Origin: Veillonella sp. CHU740
Lineage (GTDB): Bacteria; Bacillota; Negativicutes; Veillonellales; Veillonellaceae
Assembly (NCBI RefSeq): GCF_003992055.1
Contig: NZ_RQVD01000008.1
Coordinates: forward strand, 1 to 64,000
Direction: 5' to 3'
Length of the DNA: 64,000 bases
In this document: one piece after another, positions 17,476-24,720 of the stretch
Layout: each line of letters begins with the position of its first letter
Position numbering within the stretch: position 1 is the first letter of the stretch
Position numbers and translations under genes: made by a program
Notes under the pieces: model-generated
The model's input: the letters and a program-made list of their open reading frames with translations, nothing else
Told to the model about the DNA's origin: nothing
Databases searched by the model: none

Positions 17476-18729
17476 ATGAAAAAACATTTAGCAGTATTGG
17501 CTGCCACAGCAGTATTGGGCGTAACTTCTGCATTCGCAGCAAACCCATTCTCCGATGTAACTCCACAAGATTGGGCATACCAAGCAGTAGCTCAATTGGC
17601 TTCCCAAGGTATCGTTAATGGTTACCCAGATGGCACTTTCCAAGGCCAAACTAACATCACTCGTTATGAAATGGCTCAAATGGTAGCTAAAGCTTTAGTT
17701 CGTCAAGATCGTGTTGACGCTGAACAAAATGCTATCATCAACCGTTTAGCTAACGAATTCTCCGCTGAATTGAACAACTTAGGCGTACGTGTTTCCACAT
17801 TGGAAAACAAAGTAGGCAACTTCAAATTCACTGGTGATGCTCGTCTTAAGTTTGTAAACAAAGTAGAAGAAGTAAATAAAAAAACTCATGAAACAGCTCG
17901 TAAATCTACATTCGATTATCGTGGCCGTGTAAAATTCCAAGCAACTGTAAACGATAATACTAAAGCAGTGATTCGTTTAGTTGGTGACAAAGAATTTGGT
18001 ACAAATGCTCGAGTAAAAACAGCAGTTGACCAAGTATATGTTCAACATAACTTTGGTCAATACGTAACTGCGACTGCAGGTCGTCAAAACTTAGTACTTG
18101 GTAACGGTTTAGCATATGATGATTCTTTCGAAGGTGTTGTAGCAACAGCTGGTAAAGATAAATTAAATGCAACAGTTGCTTACGGTTACCTTGCAGGTGG
18201 AAAGTTTGCAGATTCAAAAAGCACTCCAGTGATAAATGCTAAAGATGACCATGAATGGACATCCTACCAAGTAAATTACATGCCTTTCGAAAACGTAGCG
18301 GTTAAAGGTTATGCAGTAGACTTCCATAACAAGACAAAAGCTACTAATAAAGATTTCCATGGTGTTGCAGCAGATGTAAACTTCGGTGGCCACAACAAAG
18401 CTTGGGTTGGCGGTGAATATGTTCGTGCTGAACAATTAGGTACAGCTGGTGAAGCTTGGACTGCAGGTTTAGGCTACGGTGAAGCTAGCATGGCTAAAGC
18501 TGGTACTTGGGGCGTGAAAGCACAATACTTTGATGTAAAAGGTGGAGCTCCATTATACAGCACAACTTGGAACTTCGTTGATACAAATCAAAAAGGTGTA
18601 TTAGCAACTGTTGATTACACTGTAGCTAAAAATGTAGGTCTTTCCGCGTATGCAACAATCGACACTAAAGATCAAGCTAACAATGAAAAACCTGAATCTT
18701 ACCGTGCAGAGCTTAACTACAAATTCTAA
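17476..18729 (+). CDS. OmpM-type outer membrane tether/porin, copy 4
   Basis: 417 residues: signal peptide, SLH domain, coiled coil, barrel ending AELNYKF. The barrel is very like that of copy 5 (EAWTAGLGYGEA, KAGTWGVKAQYFD, VDYTVAKNVGLSAYATIDTK), so the two probably arose by recent duplication followed by loop divergence. Residues near 75 (ALVRQDRVDAEQ) differ from the TRQGQVDAEQ of the others. Own promoter and terminator; the SD is GAGAGGT. Confidence 0.92.
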   Translation: MKKHLAVLAATAVLGVTSAFAANPFSDVTPQDWAYQAVAQLASQGIVNGYPDGTFQGQTNITRYEMAQMVAKALVRQDRVDAEQNAIINRLANEFSAELNNLGVRVSTLENKVGNFKFTGDARLKFVNKVEEVNKKTHETARKSTFDYRGRVKFQATVNDNTKAVIRLVGDKEFGTNARVKTAVDQVYVQHNFGQYVTATAGRQNLVLGNGLAYDDSFEGVVATAGKDKLNATVAYGYLAGGKFADSKSTPVINAKDDHEWTSYQVNYMPFENVAVKGYAVDFHNKTKATNKDFHGVAADVNFGGHNKAWVGGEYVRAEQLGTAGEAWTAGLGYGEASMAKAGTWGVKAQYFDVKGGAPLYSTTWNFVDTNQKGVLATVDYTVAKNVGLSAYATIDTKDQANNEKPESYRAELNYKF

Positions 18730-18747
18730 TTTGATAGTTACACATAT

Positions 18748-18776
18748 AAAAAGAACTCCTTCGGGGGTTCTTTTTT
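18748..18776 (+). terminator. UUCG terminator of ompM copy 4
   Basis: AAAGAACTCC-TTCG-GGGGTTCTTTTTT. The preceding TTTGATAGTTACACATATAA is identical to that after copy 5. Confidence 0.9.
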
Positions 18777-18816
18777 ATTTGTGAAACTTTTGTTTTCGAA
18801 ATGAAAGAGGTGTAAT

Positions 18817-18846
18817 TTGCTTTTATTATATGATATATGTTATTAT
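18817..18846 (+). promoter_or_regulatory. Promoter of ompM copy 5
   Basis: TTGCTT (18817-18822), 18-base spacer, TATTAT (18841-18846). The roughly 200 bases from here to the gene are nearly identical to the copy 3 leader. Confidence 0.5.
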
Positions 18847-18911
18847 AAATATTATCCGAGTGGACGTGTTAGGCACTGTAGGACTTTTATACATATAAGA
18901 TGTGAGGAAAC

Positions 18912-18995
18912 ATGGAGACTCCATTGCTATATTGGATAGAAAGATTGCACGGCCTAGGTGATCCCTTGGAGCGTGTATTTTTTATTTTTCAATGA
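18912..18995 (+). CDS. Candidate leader peptide of ompM copy 5 (27 aa)
   Basis: ORF METPLLYWIERLHGLG... with TGA embedded in the ompM SD, as in copy 3. Compared with copy 3 there is one D-to-G change and one silent change (CCT/CCC). The T-tract differs as 7T-A-4T versus 6T-A-5T, two shifts that cancel and keep the frame. Frame retention supports coding, but the two copies are too similar for a strong test. Confidence 0.45.
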   Translation: METPLLYWIERLHGLGDPLERVFFIFQ

Positions 18996-19007
18996 GAGGT
19001 AATTATC

Positions 19008-20189
19008 ATGAAAAAACATTTAGCAGTATTGGCTGCAACAGCAGTATTGGGTGTTACTTCTGCATTTGCAGCAAACCCATTCTCCGATGTAACTCCACAA
19101 GATTGGGCATACCAAGCAGTAGCTCAATTGGCTTCCCAAGGTATCGTTAACGGTTACCCAGATGGCACTTTCCAAGGCCAATCCAACATCACTCGTTTTG
19201 AAATGGCTCAAATGGTAGCAAAAGCTATGGCTCGTCAAGGTCAAGTTGACGCTGAACAAAATGCTATCATCAACCGTTTAGCTAACGAATTCTCCGCTGA
19301 ATTGAACAACTTAGGCGTACGTGTTTCCACATTGGAAAACAAAGTAGGTAACTTCGCTTTCACTGGTGATGCTCGTTTACGTTATACTGGTGAAAACGAT
19401 GCTCGTGCATCTAAATTTGACTACCGTGCACGTGTTCAATTTGACGCAACTGTGAATGATAACACAAAAGCAGTAGTTCGCTTGGCAACTGAAAAAGAGT
19501 TTGGTGCAAACAATGAAGATAATACAACAGCAGCTTCTGTAGATCAAGTATATGTTCAACACAACTTTGGCAAATATGCAACTGCTACAGCAGGTCGTCA
19601 AGATTATGTAATCGGTAATGGTCTTGTATTTGATGATATATTCGAAGGTGCAGTAGCAACTGTAGGTAAAGATAATCTAAATGCTACAGCAACATATGGA
19701 TACTTAAACGGCAATACAACTCCTGTTTCTCACTATCAAGTAAACTATAAACCAGTTGAAAATGTAGCTGTAAAAGGTTATGTGGTAGATTATCATAAAA
19801 AAGGTGTAGAAAGTGTTCATGGTGCATCCTTAGATGTGAACTTTGGTGGACATAATAAAGTATGGGCTGGCGGCGAATATGCTCGTACTGAACAAGTTGG
19901 CGCATCTGGCGAAGCTTGGACTGCAGGTTTAGGCTATGGTGAAGCTAATATGGAAAAAGCAGGTACTTGGGGTGTAAAAGCTCGTTATTACGATGCTAAA
20001 GGTCATTCTGCTCTAATTGCACCAACATGGGATTTAATTTCTGCTGGTCACAAAGGTGTGTTTGCAACAGTTGATTACACTGTAGCTAAAAACGTAGGCC
20101 TTTCCGCTTTTGCAACAATCGACACTAAAGATCAAGATAATAAAGAACAAGCTGAAGCTTACCGTGCAGAACTTAACTACAAATTCTAA
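19008..20189 (+). CDS. OmpM-type outer membrane tether/porin, copy 5
   Basis: 393 residues, the shortest of the array. Same signal peptide, SLH domain and coiled coil; barrel from about residue 117 (FAFTGDARLRYTGEN) to AELNYKF. It shares barrel type with copies 2 and 4, with shorter surface loops. The gene and its leader look like a mosaic: upstream DNA resembles copy 3, downstream DNA and barrel resemble copy 4. This points to homologous recombination within the array. Confidence 0.92.
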   Translation: MKKHLAVLAATAVLGVTSAFAANPFSDVTPQDWAYQAVAQLASQGIVNGYPDGTFQGQSNITRFEMAQMVAKAMARQGQVDAEQNAIINRLANEFSAELNNLGVRVSTLENKVGNFAFTGDARLRYTGENDARASKFDYRARVQFDATVNDNTKAVVRLATEKEFGANNEDNTTAASVDQVYVQHNFGKYATATAGRQDYVIGNGLVFDDIFEGAVATVGKDNLNATATYGYLNGNTTPVSHYQVNYKPVENVAVKGYVVDYHKKGVESVHGASLDVNFGGHNKVWAGGEYARTEQVGASGEAWTAGLGYGEANMEKAGTWGVKARYYDAKGHSALIAPTWDLISAGHKGVFATVDYTVAKNVGLSAFATIDTKDQDNKEQAEAYRAELNYKF

Positions 20190-20210
20190 TTTGATAGTTA
20201 CACATATAAA

Positions 20211-20237
20211 AGAGAACTCCTTCGGGGGTTCTTTTTT
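20211..20237 (+). terminator. UUCG terminator of ompM copy 5
   Basis: GAGAACTCC-TTCG-GGGGTTCTTTTTT. Between this and 20440 (about 200 bases) I see no gene or clear signal. Confidence 0.9.
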
Positions 20238-20440
20238 GGTCTATAGTCATATTGAGATTCCTGTATATAACTAGGTAGTAAGCTGCTGTTGCATTGGGCT
20301 GGCATAGTAAGGGACATATTCTTCATGGTACTTTCATCTATCTTGAATTTATTCATCATACTAGATATGTATGCATGAATATATATCATGTCAAAATAGA
20401 CTTTCAATAATCAAAACGTAGAATTATGTGGCGTGTTTGA

Positions 20441-20469
20441 TTGTATTTAATATATAGTTGTGATAAGAT
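20441..20469 (+). promoter_or_regulatory. Promoter of ompM copy 6
   Basis: TTGTAT (20441-20446), 17-base spacer, TAAGAT (20464-20469). Predicted start near 20476, 150 bases before the gene. Confidence 0.55.
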
Positions 20470-20522
20470 AAAGGCATGAGATTAAGGTACAGACGAGTCA
20501 TGACATATGTATTTGCGCATGT

Positions 20523-20629
20523 GAGGAAACAAGGATACTCCATTTGATATATATGCTGGTGACGTTCAGAAATACATGTACCTAATTTATATTTATGTAG
20601 TAGGGTTATATGTGAGGTATGAATTATGA
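20523..20629 (+). promoter_or_regulatory. ompM copy 6 leader: conserved motif with lost start codon but open frame
   Basis: The motif reads GAGGAAACAAGGATACTCC (20523-20541): the position of ATG is AAG. The frame still reads K-D-T-P and stays open for 32 codons, ending in TGA that overlaps the ompM start (ATGA, 20626-20629), as in copy 1. An in-frame ATG occurs at codon 16 (20576). Either the leader ORF was disabled recently, or the motif is kept for an RNA role. Confidence 0.45.
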
Positions 20630-21900
20630 AAAAATATGTAGCCGTGTTAGCAGCGACAGCTGTACTAGGTGTGACATCTGCATTTGCAGCGCACCCATTT
20701 TCCGATGTAACCGCTCAAGATTGGGCGTACCAAGCTGTGGAACGTTTGGCAGCAGAAGGCGTTATCGAAGGCTATCCTGATGGGACTTTCAAAGGCCAAC
20801 GCAACATCACTCGTTATGAAATGGCGCAAATGATTGCTAGAGCCGATGCGCATAAAGATGAAGTGACAGCGGAGCAAAAAGCGACAATCCAACGATTGGC
20901 TGTGGAATTTGCTAATGAATTACAAGCATTTGGCGTTCGTGTGAATAAATTAGAAGATCAAGTAGGGAACTTTAAATTTAGTGGGGATTTACGTGTACGG
21001 TATGATAACAATATTGGTGCGGGTAAGGATGTTGTGACCACAGAGGGTCAATCTGCATTCCGTTATCGAGCTCGATTACAGTTCAATGCTGCTGTTGATG
21101 ATAAGACAAGTGCAACAGTTCGATTAAGTACGGGAGATACACAATTTAATGAAGAGGGACAATCTCCGACAAGTGTTGATCAATTGTATTTAACTTATAA
21201 GGTTAACGATGCAATTACGGCCAATGTCGGTAGAGAAAATTATATCATCGGTAATGGGCTCATTTATGATGAAAGATTTGATGGTGTAGTGGCACAATTA
21301 GGAACTAGAAAGTTAAAAGCAAAATTAGCCTATGGATATATTGTAGATAATGACAAAAAAGAAGTTAATATTTATGAGTTAAACTATCTACCTTCAGAGC
21401 ATATCTCTGTAAAAGGATTTTATTTAGATCGCCACGGCTCCAAAGCTGTATATGGTGGAGGCGTAAAAAGAACGACTGATGTGTTTGGTGGAGCTGTAGA
21501 CTTTCACTTAGGAACAGATAATAAAATCTGGATCGGTGGTGAATATGCAAGAAAAGAGCGACAAGGTGCTAATGGTGAAGCTTGGACTGCGGGGATTGGA
21601 TATGGTAAAGCCGATATTACAAAACCTGGTACATGGAGCATTAAAACACAATACTTTAATTTTAAACGGGATACATTTGTAAAATATACAACATATAATA
21701 CTACTAGATCATACTTCCACTATTCAAATGGATATGCCAATGCCAGAGGGTGGCTAGTGACTGCTGACTATACATTAAGAAAAAATCTTGGTTTAACAGC
21801 CTATGCTACTATGAATAGTAACCGTATTGTTACAGAAAAGTCTGATGAAAAAATCAAACTACCAGAATTCTACCGTGTAGATCTTAACTACCAATTCTAA
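20626..21900 (+). CDS. OmpM-type outer membrane tether/porin, copy 6 (divergent)
   Basis: 424 residues with the same architecture but a clearly diverged sequence. The signal peptide is MKKYVAVLAATAVLGVTSAFA. The SLH domain reads HPFSDVTAQDWAYQAVERLA, and the coiled coil is different (DEVTAEQKATIQRLAVEFAN). The barrel runs from about residue 117 and ends VDLNYQF. Because even the N-terminal third differs, it is outside the gene-conversion group of copies 1-5 and may have a distinct role. SD GTGAGG is weaker. Codon use is less biased than in copies 2-5, suggesting lower expression. Confidence 0.92.
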   Translation: MKKYVAVLAATAVLGVTSAFAAHPFSDVTAQDWAYQAVERLAAEGVIEGYPDGTFKGQRNITRYEMAQMIARADAHKDEVTAEQKATIQRLAVEFANELQAFGVRVNKLEDQVGNFKFSGDLRVRYDNNIGAGKDVVTTEGQSAFRYRARLQFNAAVDDKTSATVRLSTGDTQFNEEGQSPTSVDQLYLTYKVNDAITANVGRENYIIGNGLIYDERFDGVVAQLGTRKLKAKLAYGYIVDNDKKEVNIYELNYLPSEHISVKGFYLDRHGSKAVYGGGVKRTTDVFGGAVDFHLGTDNKIWIGGEYARKERQGANGEAWTAGIGYGKADITKPGTWSIKTQYFNFKRDTFVKYTTYNTTRSYFHYSNGYANARGWLVTADYTLRKNLGLTAYATMNSNRIVTEKSDEKIKLPEFYRVDLNYQF

Positions 21901-21910
21901 TAGTATACAT

Positions 21911-21936
21911 AAAAGAACTCCTTCGGGGGTTCTTTT
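21911..21936 (+). terminator. UUCG terminator of ompM copy 6
   Basis: AAAAGAACTCC-TTCG-GGGGTTCTTTT, with a shorter T tract than the others. Confidence 0.85.
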
Positions 21937-22172
21937 ACTTTCCACAGAGAAAGACTTTTTTATAGATAATGTCTACCATAGAGTAGTATTTAGATATACT
22001 ATTTACCATAGTAGATTTTTTCATATTTATATCTCAGACTTTCACAGACGATGATTCGTGATGTATACGGATAGAGGTGATAGTATGTATGGTAAGGGAG
22101 ATAGTATGTACGAAAAGAACATATGAGATAAGAGTGACTAGGTTTGCTCCACAATCAATTATAATCTGTACA
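21937..22172. other. Non-coding AT-rich stretch
   Basis: No gene seen. A short direct repeat GATAGTATGTA(T/C)G occurs twice near 22079 and 22101. Otherwise only AT-rich DNA up to the next promoter. Confidence 0.4.
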
Positions 22173-22200
22173 TTACAATCCCTAGGAACCATGATATAAT
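22173..22200 (+). promoter_or_regulatory. Promoter of the PAP2 gene
   Basis: TTACAA (22173-22178), 16-base spacer, extended -10 TGATATAAT (hexamer TATAAT, 22195-22200). Confidence 0.6.
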
Positions 22201-22249
22201 ATATCTATATGTATTATTCATATCATTTCTACAAGAAACGGAAGGTGTT

Positions 22250-22855
22250 ATGATGAATTATTGGCTATTTTCGCTAATCAATGGTATGGCCAACTGGAGC
22301 GTCCTGCTAGATGCATTGATGATACTTAGCTCTAAACTGATTCCATATCTATATATACTTATTTTAGGTTGGTTATATGTGAAAGGATTCCGTACAGGTA
22401 ATTTTAAACTTCGTGGTGAAAGTTTCGCCACAGGGGTGCTCTTAGTGCTTTGTCTTATCGGTAGTTTTGTCCTAGGGTCCATGTTCTACGAAAATCGACC
22501 ATTTGTGGATCACCAAGTGAATCTTATTGTGTCTCATGCAGCGGATGCTAGTTTTCCTAGCGATCATGCAGTGGGGACTATGGCCATTGCTAGCGGTATC
22601 TTGTTCTATCATTGGAGTTTGGGAACAAAGATGGTCTATGGCTCCATTCTGGTAGGTTTTTCTCGTGTGTTTGTAGGTAACCATTATCCTGGGGATATAT
22701 TGGGAGCTTTCATCCTCGTATGGGTAATTACGGCAGTCTATAATAAAACGATTCGCCGAGGGGTGGTTCGTTTGTATAAAGGACTGGATGCTCGATTAAT
22801 GGAAGCGTATACAAAACGATTTCCAAAACGTCGTAGACGATTGAATAATAAGTAA
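22250..22855 (+). CDS. PAP2-family membrane phosphatase (undecaprenyl-PP phosphatase-like)
   Basis: 201 residues with about five or six membrane helices and the three PAP2 motifs: ENRPFVDH (motif 1, near residue 80), SFPSDHAV (motif 2, near 102) and SRVFVGNHYPGD (motif 3, near 140). The His of motif 2 and the His-Asp of motif 3 are the catalytic residues of the family. The likely role is dephosphorylating undecaprenyl pyrophosphate (BcrC-like) or another lipid phosphate at the outer face of the inner membrane. The C-terminus is basic (KRFPKRRRRLNNK). Two adjacent ATG codons make the start ambiguous by one residue. Confidence 0.88.
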   Translation: MMNYWLFSLINGMANWSVLLDALMILSSKLIPYLYILILGWLYVKGFRTGNFKLRGESFATGVLLVLCLIGSFVLGSMFYENRPFVDHQVNLIVSHAADASFPSDHAVGTMAIASGILFYHWSLGTKMVYGSILVGFSRVFVGNHYPGDILGAFILVWVITAVYNKTIRRGVVRLYKGLDARLMEAYTKRFPKRRRRLNNK

Positions 22856-22890
22856 TTAGATTGCCACATATAGTGCATAGGAGGTTAGTT

Positions 22891-23205
22891 ATGAATTTTG
22901 AAAGTTCTGCAGGTCCGCAACAGTACAGTGATTCCGTGTATGAGGTTGTATTTGCACCGATTTTAGAGCGTCCAGAGTACCAAGGGGAACCGATTCGTAC
23001 TTTGTTGTTGGAATTACAGGAAAAAATGGGGGAATCTGATTTTAATCAGTACATTAACAGTTTAATTAGTGTGAAGTACAATGGTACTGCATTATGGTTA
23101 ATTACGAAAAGTGAACGGAATCGTACCCTTATTGAAGGTCGTTTTTTACCATTGCTTCGTGAAGTGTTCAAAGTAGCAGCGCCTCGTATTATTTCGCAAC
23201 CATAA
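22891..23205 (+). CDS. Small protein resembling the DnaA N-terminal domain
   Basis: I choose the ATG at 22891, with SD TAGGAGG (104 residues). After a polar start the protein reads like DnaA domain I. A helix ending LLLELQEKMGESDFNQYINSL is followed by a strand (ISVKYNGTALWLITKSERNR) and a helix (EGRFLPLLREVF), the pattern of the domain that binds DnaB, DiaA/HobA or SirA-like partners. There is no ATPase or DNA-binding domain. Remote similarity judged by eye only. It is 35 bases after the PAP2 gene and may be co-transcribed; a terminator follows at 23322. Confidence 0.55.
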   Translation: MNFESSAGPQQYSDSVYEVVFAPILERPEYQGEPIRTLLLELQEKMGESDFNQYINSLISVKYNGTALWLITKSERNRTLIEGRFLPLLREVFKVAAPRIISQP

Positions 23206-23321
23206 CTATAGTATATGATAGTTGTTATACATACGGATTAGTGTATATTGGATAGGTTAGTATATTCCAAGATAGGAATTTTCTGTTCGACTTGCTTGAT
23301 ACACTATATAAAATAACTGTG

Positions 23322-23350
23322 AAAGCTCTGTCTTAGGACAGAGCTTTTTT
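23322..23350 (+). terminator. Intrinsic terminator
   Basis: AAAGCTCTGTC-TTAG-GACAGAGCTTTTTT closes the PAP2/DnaA-N-like unit. Confidence 0.9.
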
Positions 23351-23396
23351 GTGCTTTCAGATGAGGTAACTTTCATATTATTGAGAAAAATTATCA

Positions 23397-23425
23397 TTGA
23401 CATAATCCCACCGGTGACGTATGAT
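23397..23425 (+). promoter_or_regulatory. Consensus promoter of the cbiK homologue, with palindrome in the spacer
   Basis: TTGACA (23397-23402), 17-base spacer, TATGAT (23420-23425). The spacer contains the perfect 8-base palindrome CACCGGTG, a possible operator half-site pair. Confidence 0.7.
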
Positions 23426-23486
23426 AGGTAGTAAGAAGTGTGTGTTTATGTAACCCGAACGATTAAGAATTAATATGGAGGCATAT

Positions 23487-24356
23487 ATGAATCAACGTGG
23501 AATTGTGTTAGCAACATTTGGATCGATCTATGGAGATGCTGTAGAGGCATCGGTAGGAGCGATGGAGCGCCGCATTGCAGAGATGTATCCAGGTATAGAA
23601 GTGCGTCGTGTATTTTTGTCTGATGCATTAGTAGATAAATGGAATGAAAAATATGGTACAAAGGTATTCACCTTGAGTGGTGCCGTAGAAGATTTGGCGA
23701 GAAACGGTGTGACAGAATTGTTCATCCAACCATTTGCGCTAGTCTGGGACCAATGTTATGTGCAAATGCGAAAAGAAGTGATGAAAGATGCGCATGAACG
23801 AGGATTGCGCGTGACAGTTGGCAAACCATTATTGAATTCCTTGGGCGTGAAGAACTATGCGGATGATTATTCCGATACAATTGAAGCGATTATCAAACAT
23901 ATTAACATTCGCGCATTAAATAAAAGTGTATTGTTGATGGCGAACGGTCAGAACCAATTGGAATATAGTGCCTTGCAATTGAAATGCTTGTATGGAGCGG
24001 GACAAAATGTTGTGGTATTCACAGCCAATGGATTCCCAAACTTTAAACAGGCTTTGACATTGTTAGAACGATTGGATCATCAAGAAGTATTAGTAGTGCC
24101 ATTGGCATTGATTGGATCGGCACATTTGATGGACTATCTAGGGGGCGATCGCTCCGATTCCATTGCGACACTACTGGGCCAACAAGGCTATGGCGTGTCC
24201 ATCTGGAACGAAGGCTTAGGGGAAAACCCATTTGTGCAAGAGCTATTCGTAAAACATTTAGCACAAGTCATCCGTAGTGCAGAACGTCGTAACTTGCGCC
24301 AGCGTGAAGGCGACGGAAACGTGTCGGTGAAACAAGGAACCTTTAGAACGGCGTAA
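23487..24356 (+). CDS. CbiK-family protein (sirohydrochlorin cobaltochelatase-like), chelatase residues apparently lost
   Basis: 289 residues from the ATG at 23487, which has GGAGG 5 bases before it; an upstream in-frame ATG overlaps this SD. The fold is that of anaerobic cobalt chelatase CbiK: RGIVLATFGSIYGDA at the N-terminus, FIQPFALVWDQCYVQMRKEV in the middle, and the family tail WNEGLGENPFVQELFVKHL. In CbiK a GHG motif and a second His in GDHAxND-like context bind the metal. Here the sites read MANGQNQLEYSAL and LIGSAHLMDYLGG, so the first His is Asn and the second is shifted by one. No other cobalamin gene is nearby. It may be a chelatase with altered metal use, or a binding protein. 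Confidence 0.75.
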   Translation: MNQRGIVLATFGSIYGDAVEASVGAMERRIAEMYPGIEVRRVFLSDALVDKWNEKYGTKVFTLSGAVEDLARNGVTELFIQPFALVWDQCYVQMRKEVMKDAHERGLRVTVGKPLLNSLGVKNYADDYSDTIEAIIKHINIRALNKSVLLMANGQNQLEYSALQLKCLYGAGQNVVVFTANGFPNFKQALTLLERLDHQEVLVVPLALIGSAHLMDYLGGDRSDSIATLLGQQGYGVSIWNEGLGENPFVQELFVKHLAQVIRSAERRNLRQREGDGNVSVKQGTFRTA

Positions 24357-24456
24357 CTTAGTCGAATCACCGATGGCCTAGGGTGTACAGAAGTAGCGAT
24401 ACCATTCTAGATGTAGCCAAAAGTCATTAAAGTTTTATAAGAAAAATACAAATAAG

Positions 24457-24492
24457 TCGCATACCATTGTGAGATATGGTATGCGATTTTTT
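24457..24492 (+). terminator. Intrinsic terminator of the cbiK homologue
   Basis: TCGCATACCAT (24457-24467) pairs with ATGGTATGCGA (24476-24486), followed by six T. Confidence 0.85.
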
Positions 24493-24603
24493 GATTGTTA
24501 GGGGGATATGGGGTATAATGAAAAATAAGAAATTAAAAAGATTTATGAAAATGTAAAGTTAATTCATAAGTGTTGATGGAGATACTATAAGGGTATAAAG
24601 GTA

Positions 24604-24633
24604 TTGACAATAATAACAAATTTATGCTATAAA
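24604..24633 (+). promoter_or_regulatory. Promoter of the Abi RNA/protein module
   Basis: TTGACA (24604-24609), 18-base spacer, extended -10 TGCTATAAA (hexamer 24628-24633). It would start RNA near 24640. Confidence 0.7.
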
Positions 24634-24639
24634 ATAAGT

Positions 24640-24705
24640 AGTAAAACGGTATTGTCTTAGAACATACCACCATGCCCGCTACTTATAGTAGCGGGTTTCT
24701 TTTTT
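24640..24705 (+). ncRNA. Short two-hairpin RNA upstream of Abi_2 gene (abiF-type RNA candidate)
   Basis: A self-contained unit of about 66 nt: start near 24640, hairpin 1 GGTAT/ATACC (24648-24652 with 24664-24668), then hairpin 2 CCCGCTACT/AGTAGCGGG (24675-24683 with 24687-24695) and a T-rich tract as terminator. The Abi_2 SD (AGGAGGG) begins right after. I recall a published abiF RNA motif upstream of AbiF-family genes; membership must be tested with a covariance model. RNA-then-terminator-then-toxin is the layout of type III toxin-antitoxin loci. Confidence 0.55.
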
Positions 24706-24720
24706 GTGTAGGAGGGACAT

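Noticed and set aside
23403-23486. Cobalamin riboswitch before the cbiK homologue
   Set aside because: The leader is only about 55 nt and has no B12-box-like sequence.
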